DNA of 10,416 nt from JAFGOY01 sp034430335 (GCA_034430335.1 DAOUES010000355.1:1-10416), one strand, 5' to 3'; numbered from the stretch's first letter, positions 1-6,590 are shown. Notes: a model not told the origin generated them from the letters alone. Program-made: numbers and translations.

Positions 1-386
1 TTCGAGACTTCCATGCCGGTCAGGGCACAGATCATGCTTTGATATTCAAAAACGGCCTGGAGCGTCCCCTGGCTGACTTCCGGCTGGTAAGGCGTGTAAG
101 CAGTGTAGAACTCTCCACGACTCAGAACGTGATCGACGACCGGCGGCACAAAATGATTGTAGGCCCCGGCCCCCAGGAAATTGGCCGTCTTTGCGCCCGG
201 CACATTCTCCTGGCTCACGGCTTCGAGCAGCCCGGCGACTTCCATCTGGGAAAGGCCGCCGGGCAGCGAAATCGACGGGTAACGAACCGATTCGGGAACG
301 TCAGTGAACAAATCTTCGACACGCTCCACCCCAACAGCACCCAACATCTTTTTTATATCCTGGCCTGTGTGTGGCACATACCCCAT
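1..386 (-). CDS. gcvPA: Glycine dehydrogenase (decarboxylating) subunit 1, N-terminal part, cut by the left window edge
   Basis: This is the amino-terminal half-protein of the P-protein of the glycine cleavage system, which decarboxylates glycine and passes the aminomethyl group to the lipoyl arm of GcvH. About 128 codons are visible before the edge. The protein begins MGYVPHTGQDIKKML and contains the typical segments YPSISLPGGLS, NFLGAGAYNHFVPPVV and FYTAYTPYQPEVSQGTLQ, all characteristic of the GcvPA N-terminus. The ATG at 386-384 is supported by a GGAGGT ribosome site six bases upstream. It lies 152 bp downstream of gcvH on the same strand, so the two are probably co-transcribed. A start so close to the family N-terminus points to the split (GcvPA/GcvPB) form; gcvPB would then lie beyond the left edge, which cannot be verified here. 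No frameshift is seen in the visible part. Confidence 0.95.
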   Translation of the reverse strand, partial: MGYVPHTGQDIKKMLGAVGVERVEDLFTDVPESVRYPSISLPGGLSQMEVAGLLEAVSQENVPGAKTANFLGAGAYNHFVPPVVDHVLSRGEFYTAYTPYQPEVSQGTLQAVFEYQSMICALTGMEVS

Positions 387-436
387 GTCATGACCTCCAT
401 TGCCAGCGATGGCGCTTTGCCATTAAAAACCACACA

Positions 437-460
437 GCCGGGCGATGCTATCAGCCCGGC
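437..460 (-). repeat. Intercistronic hairpin between gcvH and gcvPA
   Basis: Read on the minus strand, a GC-rich arm GCCGGGC-T-GAT faces ATCGCCCGGC across a three-base AGC loop, giving ten base pairs with one bulged T. It is followed by TGTGTGG and then five T. The T run is late and short, so this is a poor intrinsic terminator. It may instead act as an RNA-processing or 3'-end-stabilising hairpin, or as a partial attenuator that lowers gcvPA relative to gcvH. The structure is seen in the sequence; the role is inferred. Confidence 0.6.
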
Positions 461-538
461 ATGAAGAGAGAAGTGTTAGAATACAGAAACCGCACCTGCT
501 GCAATCAGCCGACCCGTTCGTATGGTCAGCGGATCACG

Positions 539-940
539 CTATTCACGCCCGGCGCAGTAGGTCTCATATGCGCCAGCATCCATCAAATCGGACAGTTCGG
601 AAGGATCGGACAGCTTGATGCGCACCAGCCACCCTTCACCGTAAGGGTCCTCGTTGATCGTTTCCGGCGTGTCGTTCAACTGCTCGTTGACGGCAACCAC
701 CTCACCGGAGGCCGGGGCAGCCACTTCGGATGTGGCCTTGACCGATTCAACCTCGGCAAAGGCACTGCCCTTACTTATCGAAGCGCCGACTTCCGCGTCA
801 TCCAGATCGACATAAACCAGATCGGAAAGCTGGTCCTGTGCATAATCGGTAATACCGATTACGGCCTCATCACCTTCAACCCTGATCCATTCATCGGTTC
901 TGGTATATTTGCATTCATCCGGAGTTTTCCATTCACCCAT
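539..940 (-). CDS. gcvH: Glycine cleavage system H protein
   Basis: GcvH is the small lipoylated shuttle protein that carries the aminomethyl intermediate between the P, T and L proteins of glycine cleavage in the cytoplasm. The 133-residue product has the usual length. It shows the family pattern: WIRVEGDEAVIGITDYAQDQLSDLVYV (residues 18-44), then the lipoylation motif around Lys68 (VESVKATSEV), then the glycine-rich second half of the lipoyl hammerhead and NEDPYGEGWLVRIK. The ATG start is preceded by a purine-rich GAGGTCAGG stretch. It is the first gene of a minus-strand operon leading into gcvPA. No gcvT is adjacent in the window: the upstream neighbour is divergent. The leader does not resemble a glycine riboswitch. 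Confidence 0.97.
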   Translation of the reverse strand: MGEWKTPDECKYTRTDEWIRVEGDEAVIGITDYAQDQLSDLVYVDLDDAEVGASISKGSAFAEVESVKATSEVAAPASGEVVAVNEQLNDTPETINEDPYGEGWLVRIKLSDPSELSDLMDAGAYETYCAGRE

Positions 941-990
941 CGTGACCTGACCTCGCTTTCACTGAGACAAAACTGGCAGTCGATTCAAAA

Positions 991-1023
991 TCTAAATCAT
1001 TTAGAAGGGTTAACAGCTAAATG
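991..1023 (-). promoter_or_regulatory. Overlapping inverted repeats in the gcvH leader
   Basis: On the plus strand, 991-1005 is a perfect 15-bp palindrome (TCTAAAT-C-ATTTAGA), and a further CTAAATG lies at 1017-1023. In the gcvH transcript the central CTAAATG can pair with the upstream CATTTAG across a 12-nt loop, or shift to pair with the downstream TTTAGA, but not both at once. This could be an operator for a dimeric repressor or a small RNA switch. The symmetry is seen directly; both functions are inference. Confidence 0.45.
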
Positions 1024-1078
1024 GCCTGTGCTTATTAATCAGGGGCTGAACATCCGTATGCGAACGGCCTGCAACCCA

Positions 1079-1106
1079 ATTGTAGCATACCGGTAATCGT
1101 AGTCAA
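1079..1106 (-). promoter_or_regulatory. Predicted sigma-70-type promoter of gcvH-gcvPA
   Basis: On the minus strand, TTGACT at 1106-1101 is followed after 16 bp by TACAAT at 1084-1079. A TGC triplet directly before the -10 makes it an extended -10 element. A start near 1072 would give a leader of about 130 nt before the gcvH ATG at 940. This is the best promoter match in the left third of the window. Confidence 0.75.
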
Positions 1107-1144
1107 TGCCATTCTGTACTACACGGCAATGACTTTTTTCATCG

Positions 1145-1174
1145 TTCACAGGCTGCCATTTTACCTGATAAGAT
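1145..1174 (+). promoter_or_regulatory. Candidate promoter for the TPR gene
   Basis: TTCACA (1145-1150) and TAAGAT (1169-1174) are 18 bp apart, and TGA before the hexamer gives an extended -10. A start near 1181 would leave a leader of about 80 nt. A second, weaker candidate is TGC-TATTCT ending at 1212, without a -35. Neither is compelling on its own, but a promoter is needed in this divergent gap. Confidence 0.4.
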
Positions 1175-1261
1175 TTGTGCCTCTTTTCGTAGCCGACAGG
1201 ATATGCTATTCTAAGACAGCAACTTTGATGCGCATCACCAGCCGCAATTTGAGGATAAAAG

Positions 1262-1876
1262 ATGGATCGAGAAGAAAAATTCTATAACATGTGCATCAGT
1301 CTTCCTTTCGAGGAGATCAAGGACAACCGGGACGAACGGAGCATCCCTGAACTTGTCCACATCGCCGAACTGCGTGACACCGGCAATGTAATGGATGCCA
1401 TCGAGTACGCCAAGTCGCTGATGAAGATGTACCCTGACAACGATCTTATTCCATTCATGATCGCCTATATTTACTATCAGCGGAAATTTGCCGACGAAGC
1501 GCTTGAGATGGCGGTGGAAGCCATCCCCAAGTGCCCCAGGAAATACCGCCTCTACTCGGTGGCCGGGCTTGCCGAATTCGACCGGGGGCGGATACCGGAG
1601 TCGCTGGTGTGGTGGTCACGCAGCACAATCGCACAATGCCAGGTCACCGACTTCCAGGAACATGATCCATTTCTATACCTGGCCCACGTCGCGGAGATAC
1701 TGGATGCTCAAAAGGCAGCGCAGGCACTCTTTACCATGTCGGATGCGATCGAGCCGGGTAAGCTGCGACTCGACGAACCGTCACTGGGAAAACTGGGCAA
1801 AATTAGCCAGTTGTGGGCGGCCAAACCTACCAGACGGGTCATCGACTACATCGATGATACCTATTTGCATTCGTAG
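1262..1876 (+). CDS. Tetratricopeptide-repeat protein of unknown function
   Basis: The 204-residue product is soluble by appearance, with no signal peptide or membrane segment. From about residue 30 to 125 it has paired amphipathic helices with the TPR spacing: ELRDTGNVMDAIEYAKSLM, then DLIPFMIAYIYYQRKFADEALEMAVEAIP, then YRLYSVAGLAEFDRGRIPESLVWW. This is about three degenerate repeats, followed by a less regular helical tail. TPR domains bind peptides or partner proteins; the partner here is unknown. The ATG is supported by GAGG seven bases upstream. The gene is transcribed divergently from gcvH and is followed by about 100 bp before tgt, which has its own promoter, so it is probably monocistronic. 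I do not recognise an orthologous family. Confidence 0.8.
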   Translation: MDREEKFYNMCISLPFEEIKDNRDERSIPELVHIAELRDTGNVMDAIEYAKSLMKMYPDNDLIPFMIAYIYYQRKFADEALEMAVEAIPKCPRKYRLYSVAGLAEFDRGRIPESLVWWSRSTIAQCQVTDFQEHDPFLYLAHVAEILDAQKAAQALFTMSDAIEPGKLRLDEPSLGKLGKISQLWAAKPTRRVIDYIDDTYLHS

Positions 1877-1951
1877 ATAAGCACGTAACTCACCGCCCAC
1901 AGGAAACCAGATCAATAAACACAGATTTTGTCCCCACATCGCATCCTCAAG

Positions 1952-1977
1952 CAGGGCGGTGGTATAATCCTGCCCTG
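1952..1977 (+). promoter_or_regulatory. Extended -10 promoter of tgt, enclosed by a short inverted repeat
   Basis: TGG-TATAAT at 1960-1968 is a perfect extended -10 element; no -35 is obvious at the right distance. The expected start is at about 1975-1977, at the first possible start codon of tgt. CAGGGC (1952-1957) and GCCCTG (1972-1977) form a six-bp perfect dyad around the box, which could serve as an operator. The boxes are seen; regulation is inferred. Confidence 0.65.
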
Positions 1978-3086
1978 TGCCTATGAAAAAACATGCTTTC
2001 GAGTTAATTGCAGTCGATGGAGGGGCGCGCGCGGGTGCCTTTCACACTTCGCACGGGGTGCTCGAAACCCCGGTTTTTGCGCCGGTCGGGACACAGGCGA
2101 CAGTCAAAGGAGTCACCCCCGATCAACTGCTCGACCTGGGCGCGTCACTGGTGCTGGCAAACACCTATCACCTGTACCTGCGACCCGGCGACGAGGTGAT
2201 CGGCGGCCTGGGTGGGCTGCATCCATTCATGGGGTGGAACGGCCCGATCCTGACCGACAGCGGCGGATTCCAGGTATGGAGCCTGGGCGATATCAACCGC
2301 ATCGACGACGAAGGCGTCACCTTCCGGTCACATATTGACGGGTCACAACACCGGTTCACGCCGGAACGCTCGATCAACATCCAGCAAAACCTGGGTGCCG
2401 ACATCATCATGTGCTTCGACGAGTTGAGTGATCCAGACGATCACGAAACCTGCCGCACATCAATGAAACGCACCACTCAATGGGCAGAACGGTGTTTGAA
2501 CGCCTGGACGAACCGTGAAAGCCAGGCGCTGTTCGGCATCGTGCAGGGCGGCATCTTCGAAGACCTGCGGATAGAATCGGCGGAACAACTCACCCGCATG
2601 GATTTCCCCGGCTATGCCATCGGCGGGCTGTCGGTTGGCGAGAGCAAAGCCGATATGTACCGGACGCTCGAAGTGATTACCCCGTGCCTTCCGGAGAACA
2701 AACCCCGGTATTTGATGGGGGTCGGCACGATTGAGGACCTGATTCGCGGCGTCAAACGGGGGATCGACATCTTCGACTGTGTGCTGCCGACCCGGCTGGC
2801 GCGGCACGGCGCAGCGATGACCAGAACCGGCAGGATCACCATCAAGAACGCGGAATATACGACCGACGACTCGCCAATCGACGCCGACTGCGACTGCACC
2901 ACCTGCCAGCACTTCAGCCGCGCTTATCTCAGGCACCTGGTTCAAAGCAGGGAGATGCTCGGCGCGACACTGCTATCGATCCATAATTTGAGAACACTCA
3001 TCCGCCTGACGAGAGAGATGCGCCAGGCGATCATCGAGAAGCGATTTGCCTCGTACGCCGAAAACGTCTTAAACCAACTACAATAA
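1977..3086 (+). CDS. tgt: Queuine/preQ1 tRNA-ribosyltransferase (tRNA-guanine transglycosylase)
   Basis: Tgt swaps guanine-34 of tRNAs with a GUN anticodon (Asp, Asn, His, Tyr) for preQ1, the committed step of queuosine modification in bacteria. The 369-residue product is of normal length and complete. It has the general acid/base Asp94 in ILTDSGGFQVWSL, the substrate-pocket segment FGIVQGGIFEDLR, GGLSVGE, the nucleophile Asp267 in FDCVLPTR, and the zinc site Cys305, Cys307, Cys310 and His336. Two starts are possible: GTG at 1977 or ATG at 1983, the latter giving 367 residues. Neither has a Shine-Dalgarno sequence, and the -10 box ends at 1968, so the mRNA is probably leaderless or has a leader of only a few bases. 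It is the first gene of an apparent tgt-uppP-lipoprotein operon. Queuosine synthesis genes are not in the window. Confidence 0.97.
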   Translation: MPMKKHAFELIAVDGGARAGAFHTSHGVLETPVFAPVGTQATVKGVTPDQLLDLGASLVLANTYHLYLRPGDEVIGGLGGLHPFMGWNGPILTDSGGFQVWSLGDINRIDDEGVTFRSHIDGSQHRFTPERSINIQQNLGADIIMCFDELSDPDDHETCRTSMKRTTQWAERCLNAWTNRESQALFGIVQGGIFEDLRIESAEQLTRMDFPGYAIGGLSVGESKADMYRTLEVITPCLPENKPRYLMGVGTIEDLIRGVKRGIDIFDCVLPTRLARHGAAMTRTGRITIKNAEYTTDDSPIDADCDCTTCQHFSRAYLRHLVQSREMLGATLLSIHNLRTLIRLTREMRQAIIEKRFASYAENVLNQLQ

Positions 3087-3113
3087 ACCAGATACGAAAA
3101 AGGAATCGACAAC

Positions 3114-3950
3114 TTGACCATCATTCAATCGATCATTCTTGGACTTGTTCAAGGAGCAACAGAATTCATCCCGGTTTCAAGTTCAGGACACCTTGTCCTG
3201 GTACCCTGGCTGCTCGGATGGGAACCGCCGGGACTGACTTTTACCGTCATCGTCCACATAGGCACGGTTACCGGCATCCTGATCTTTTTCTACAAGGACT
3301 GGCTCAACATGATCAGCAGCCTGCTGCGCTGGATCGGCGGGCTGTTCAACCCGGAGAAACACGTATCCATTGACGAGGATGAAAACCTGCGGCTGCTCGC
3401 GCTGATCCTGCTGGGGACGATCCCCGCCGCCATCGTCGGGGGCCTCTTTCAGAGCTTCTTCGAAGAAGTCTTCGAAGTCCCACTCGTCACCGCGCTGCTG
3501 CTGCTCGTTACGGCAGCACTGCTGTTCAGCAGCGAACGAATCGGCAAGCAGCTACGCCGTATCCCGGAGATGACCTGGAAAGACGGGCTAATCATCGGGT
3601 TGATGCAGGTATTGGCGATCTTCCCCGGCGTCAGCCGGTCGGGAGCGACGATTGCCGCCGGACGGTTCAGGAATATCCGCCGTGAAGACGCGGCCCGATT
3701 CAGCTTTCTGCTGTCCACGCCGTTGATCATCGGGACCGGGATCGTGCTGATCATCGAACTGGCGGCGAGTGGCATCGAATCGGCGGCGGCTGGCCCGCTG
3801 GTGGCCGGTTTCATCACGGCGTTAGCCAGCACCTATTTCGTGATCAAATGGCTGTTGAACTATCTCAGGACACGATCAACAAACCTGTTTGCGATCTACT
3901 GCATTGCCGCATCCTTGATCAGCCTGGCTGTCTATTTTATCAGGGGATGA
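3114..3950 (+). CDS. uppP: Undecaprenyl-diphosphatase (BacA/UppP family)
   Basis: UppP removes a phosphate from undecaprenyl pyrophosphate at the outer face of the cytoplasmic membrane, recycling the lipid carrier for peptidoglycan and other cell-wall polymers; overexpression of such proteins is known to cause bacitracin resistance. The 278-residue product is of family length and strongly hydrophobic with several membrane segments. It has both signature motifs: the N-terminal TEFIPVSSSGHL with Glu17 and His26, and FPGVSRSGAT with Arg175. The start is TTG with an AAAAGGA ribosome site nine bases upstream, which matches where family members begin (TIIQSIILGLVQG). It lies 27 bp after tgt and ends 1 bp before the next gene, so it is probably co-transcribed with both. 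Confidence 0.97.
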   Translation: MTIIQSIILGLVQGATEFIPVSSSGHLVLVPWLLGWEPPGLTFTVIVHIGTVTGILIFFYKDWLNMISSLLRWIGGLFNPEKHVSIDEDENLRLLALILLGTIPAAIVGGLFQSFFEEVFEVPLVTALLLLVTAALLFSSERIGKQLRRIPEMTWKDGLIIGLMQVLAIFPGVSRSGATIAAGRFRNIRREDAARFSFLLSTPLIIGTGIVLIIELAASGIESAAAGPLVAGFITALASTYFVIKWLLNYLRTRSTNLFAIYCIAASLISLAVYFIRG

Positions 3951-3951
3951 T

Positions 3952-4746
3952 GTGAAACATTCGAGGCCGGGAAGCATCATCATATTGTGGGCGATACTGG
4001 CTGCATCGGGTTGTTCAGCCCTGGCCGATTCACAGGCCGCAACGGCCAGCAGTATCAGCCTGGCGACAGACGGATCGACGCAGCAGCTTGGCGAGCGATT
4101 GTTGAACGCCTACGAGACGGAGCGGCCTGACGCCGTGCTCGCACTGATCCCCGGAAGCAGAAGCACTGCTATCGAAGATGTAAAAAGCGGCAAGGTCGAT
4201 GCCGCCCTGCTCTTCCACCCATCAACGGACACGGAACTTTACCAGGTTGTCATCGGATACGAGTACCTTGTATTCGTTACCCACCCCAGCAGCGAGGTGA
4301 TCGACATCGACCGGCAAACGGCGCGGGCGATCTTTGGCGATCAACCGGTTCAGGACGAAACAGCCCAATACCTGCCGGTCGTGCGGGAAGGCAGCAGTTC
4401 AGCGCAGATCGCCTTTGAGGAACTGGTATTGAGAGGATCGGGGGTGTCGTCGGCAGCGCAGATAGCGGCCAGCGATTCAAACGTGCTTCACATCGTCGGT
4501 CAAACACCGGAAGCCATCGGCTATGTACCGCATCATGCCCTGAACGAAGAGGTGAAGGTGCTCGCCTATGAAGGGGTCTCCCCTACCCTGGAGAATGTCC
4601 TGTCAAATCGCTACCCGCTGACAACGTCGGTGGTGTTCGTCTGCCGGGGTGAACCGGAAGGGGACCTGGCGGCGCTGCTCGACTGGATTCTCAGCAGGGA
4701 TGGTCAGAACGTGGTGAAGTTGATGATGCCGGGGGTCGATGGATAG
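3952..4746 (+). CDS. Lipoprotein with PstS-like periplasmic-binding fold
   Basis: The 264-residue product begins with a lipoprotein signal: a charged start, a hydrophobic stretch IIILWAILAASG and Cys21 as probable lipidation site. The -3 residue is Ala rather than the usual Leu. The mature part resembles the phosphate-type (PstS-like) solute-binding domain: TDGSTQQLGERLLNAYE near the mature N-terminus, SGKVDAALLF (79-88), GYEYLVFVTHPSSEV (102-115), ARAIFGD, then REGSSSAQIAFEELVL (145-160), where PstS has its phosphate-binding R-E-x-GS-type loop. The ligand is unknown. No permease or ATPase gene accompanies it. The GTG start at 3952 has AGGGG five bases upstream and sits 1 bp after the uppP stop, indicating translational coupling. 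It is shorter than typical PstS. Confidence 0.85.
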   Translation: MKHSRPGSIIILWAILAASGCSALADSQAATASSISLATDGSTQQLGERLLNAYETERPDAVLALIPGSRSTAIEDVKSGKVDAALLFHPSTDTELYQVVIGYEYLVFVTHPSSEVIDIDRQTARAIFGDQPVQDETAQYLPVVREGSSSAQIAFEELVLRGSGVSSAAQIAASDSNVLHIVGQTPEAIGYVPHHALNEEVKVLAYEGVSPTLENVLSNRYPLTTSVVFVCRGEPEGDLAALLDWILSRDGQNVVKLMMPGVDG

Positions 4747-4781
4747 CCTTGTAGAATATACCAATATTAGCAATGCAGACA

Positions 4782-4845
4782 TTGTACGCGATGGAGCACC
4801 CCCTCTGACGAACCTTCGGTTCGCCATCTCCCCCACAGGGGGCGA
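4782..4845 (+). repeat. Dispersed palindromic repeat, copy 1
   Basis: This 64-bp element matches 6432-6495 at 56 of 64 positions in the same orientation. It folds as a hairpin: CCCCCTCTG (4799-4807) pairs with CACAGGGGG (4834-4842) with one mismatch, enclosing an inner stem CGAACC (4809-4814) and GGTTCG (4818-4823) with a TTC loop. It lies between the converging lipoprotein and MBL genes. No T run follows on either strand, so it is not a standard terminator, though it could still mark or protect 3' ends. Confidence 0.85.
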
Positions 4846-4875
4846 TCACCGGATTCGTTGTTTAAGAGACAGGCG

Positions 4876-5496
4876 CTAAAGCCAGGGGTTGTTCAGGCGC
4901 TCATCGCCGATGGTGGTTTCGGGACCGTGACCGGGATAGACAGTGACATCATCGGGGAGGGTGAGCAGCTCGTTTCGAATCGACGCGAGCAGGGTCGAGG
5001 CGCTGCCGCCGGGCAGATCAGTGCGGCCAATGCCGTGCTGGAACAGAACGTCACCAGCGAATACGACTTTATGATCGGGTTCGTACAAGGCGATATGGCC
5101 GGGCGTATGGCCGGGGACGAACAGGACTTTGAAATTGAGGCTGCCGATCTTCAACACTTCGCCGGGGACGAGAAGATGATCCGGGGATGGGCTGGGTTCG
5201 ATGTGGAGATCGAACACCTTCGCCGCGCCGCCGCTTTCAAGAAGGGGCACTTCCAGTTCGTGAATCGCCAGCGGCGCACCGGTCGATTCGACGAAGGCGG
5301 CGTTCCCGCCGATATGGTCGAAATGGGCGTGGGTGTTGACAATCAGCCTGACCTGCGCCTGCCGTTCGGCAATGCGGCACGTGATCGAATCATCCGGCCA
5401 ACCGGGATCGATCAGGATGGCCTCGCGGGTTTCTTCGCAGGTAACGAGATAGCAGTTGGTTTCGATCCAGCCAACCGGCAGAATGTCGATCTTCAC
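4876..5496 (-). CDS. Metallo-beta-lactamase-fold hydrolase, glyoxalase II-like
   Basis: This 206-residue protein is a compact MBL-fold hydrolase of the small glyoxalase II-like (YcbL) type, which hydrolyses thioesters such as S-lactoylglutathione or other small substrates. It has the full dinuclear metal site: THAHFDHIGG with His56, His58, Asp60 and His61, then VPGHTPGH with His130, AGDVLF with Asp149, and YPGHGP with His190. There is no long C-terminal substrate domain as in classical GloB, so the true substrate is unknown. The GTG start has GAGG eight bases upstream, and that site overlaps the stop region of the PIG-L gene, whose coding sequence ends 13 bp before; the two are almost certainly co-translated. 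The 3' end faces the lipoprotein gene, with repeat copy 1 between. Confidence 0.92.
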   Translation of the reverse strand: MKIDILPVGWIETNCYLVTCEETREAILIDPGWPDDSITCRIAERQAQVRLIVNTHAHFDHIGGNAAFVESTGAPLAIHELEVPLLESGGAAKVFDLHIEPSPSPDHLLVPGEVLKIGSLNFKVLFVPGHTPGHIALYEPDHKVVFAGDVLFQHGIGRTDLPGGSASTLLASIRNELLTLPDDVTVYPGHGPETTIGDERLNNPWL

Positions 5497-5509
5497 CGGG
5501 GATACCTCA

Positions 5510-6388
5510 TCAATCCAGCATTACGTCTTCAAACAGATCGCGCTCTCGAACGCGAGCGCCGTTCACGGGCGGATAGGCACGCATATAGGTATCAACATGC
5601 TGGTTCTGGAAAAGCGCCATCAATCGCTGCAACAGCCCTGGCCGGGTCAGCCCACCCAACTGGCTGGCATGACACTCCCGTGCCTGCTGTGCCTGCTCAT
5701 CGACCATGCGGGTGTCGATGCGGGCATGGATCGGGTAGGTGTGGGCGGCAATTTCCCGAAAATTGATATCGCCGTTTTTGCCCATCCGTTCGGGATCGGT
5801 GCCAAACAGCGGCATCAGGTTGACGGTCAGGCTCACCAAGCGGCGGTCGAATGTGTGGTAGTAGAGTTTCTGCGGCTGATAAGGGAGCAGACCATCACTC
5901 AACTGGCCGGGATACTGTGCTGGATTACCGGCAGCATCAAAGGCGCGAACAGTGGCATCGTGAACCGCAATATGGTCGGGATGGCCGTACCCGCCGTAGG
6001 GATCGAAGGTCACGACGACCTGGGGGCGCAGTTCGCGTATGATACGGGTGATACGCCCGGCGACCTCATCGAGGCTGGCCGAACAGAGACTATCGGGATG
6101 GCGATTATCTTCCGCGCCCGCCATGCCCGAATCGCGGTAGCCAAGAAGCGTCAACCCGGAAAGGCCCAGCGTTTCGGCGGCGCAGTTGAGTTCGGCAAGG
6201 CGGAGTTCCGCGACTGTTTCGAAGCCTTCCATAAACGCCGGGGCAACTTCCCCGACATCGCCATTTGTCGCACAGATCAGGTATACGCCAACGCCCTCGT
6301 TGACGTAGCGGGCAATCGAACCGGACATCGCAAATGATTCGTCGTCGGGATGCGCGGTGACGATCAGCATTCTTTTGTTGTTGTTCAT
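5510..6388 (-). CDS. PIG-L family zinc-dependent deacetylase (LmbE/MshB-like)
   Basis: PIG-L enzymes remove N-acyl groups from GlcNAc-type sugars or cleave related amides, for example in mycothiol and bacillithiol metabolism. The 292-residue product starts with the signature LIVTAHPDDESFAMSGS carrying His13, Asp15 and Asp16, and has the second metal motif YGGYGHPDHI with His139 as third zinc ligand. Length and motifs are close to MshB/Mca-type enzymes, but the exact substrate cannot be told from sequence alone. The N-terminal ATG has only a weak ribosome site. An internal ATG at codon 7, just before the core strand, would also give an intact enzyme. It is followed closely by the MBL hydrolase, suggesting one pathway, perhaps thiol-conjugate or sugar-amide breakdown (inference). 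Confidence 0.92.
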   Translation of the reverse strand: MNNNKRMLIVTAHPDDESFAMSGSIARYVNEGVGVYLICATNGDVGEVAPAFMEGFETVAELRLAELNCAAETLGLSGLTLLGYRDSGMAGAEDNRHPDSLCSASLDEVAGRITRIIRELRPQVVVTFDPYGGYGHPDHIAVHDATVRAFDAAGNPAQYPGQLSDGLLPYQPQKLYYHTFDRRLVSLTVNLMPLFGTDPERMGKNGDINFREIAAHTYPIHARIDTRMVDEQAQQARECHASQLGGLTRPGLLQRLMALFQNQHVDTYMRAYPPVNGARVRERDLFEDVMLD

Positions 6389-6431
6389 GTCAACTCATTC
6401 ATCCCTACCCAGGGCCAGGCAGCATTCGATT

Positions 6432-6495
6432 TTGTGCGTGACGGAGCACCCCCTCTGACCGACCTTCGGTCGCCCATCTCCCCCACAGGGGGCGA
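6432..6495 (+). repeat. Dispersed palindromic repeat, copy 2
   Basis: This is the second copy of the element at 4782-4845, with eight differences over 64 bp. The inner stem is CGACC/GGTCG around the same TTC loop. Two positions of the stem changed together with their partners (G-C to C-G and A-T to G-C), so pairing is kept; a third, outermost pair is lost. It lies in the 201-bp gap between the uvrA stop and the PIG-L start, and would be in the 5' leader if PIG-L is transcribed from further upstream. Confidence 0.85.
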
Positions 6496-6560
6496 GCAGG
6501 GTTGGCTTTGTTTGATACGGTTGTCAGTTGCTCACCAGATTATTTTCATAAGCACCGGGC

Positions 6561-6589
6561 AAAAACAACTATCACCCTTTGTGATTCAG

Positions 6590-6590
<1 letters not shown>
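6561..6590 (-). terminator. Intrinsic terminator of uvrA
   Basis: Immediately after the uvrA stop on the minus strand, ATCAC and GTGAT pair across an AAAGG loop. The stem is extended by ACT/AGT past a two-base bulge, and is followed by TGTTTTT. The arms are short, but position and T run fit a rho-independent terminator. It suggests that PIG-L is mainly transcribed separately from uvrA. Confidence 0.65.

Larger units (their letters stand above)
941..1261. other. Divergent intergenic region between gcvH and the TPR gene
   Basis: This 321-bp gap contains no credible gene. It holds the minus-strand promoter and leader of gcvH, a cluster of CTAAAT/ATTTAG inverted repeats in that leader, and one or two weaker plus-strand promoter candidates for the TPR gene. 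I looked for a glycine riboswitch upstream of gcvH and did not see its conserved core. Confidence 0.7.

Noticed and set aside
940..1072. Glycine riboswitch in the gcvH leader
   Set aside because: The conserved glycine aptamer core sequences are not visible; only the CTAAAT-type inverted repeats are found.
371..1096. A 241-codon plus-strand frame across gcvH and its promoter
   Set aside because: It is antisense to a clear gcvH, and its predicted protein resembles no family.
1107..1140. Terminator-like TGCC...GGCA hairpin followed by six T on the plus strand
   Set aside because: The paired arms are only about four bases, and no plus-strand gene upstream would need termination here.
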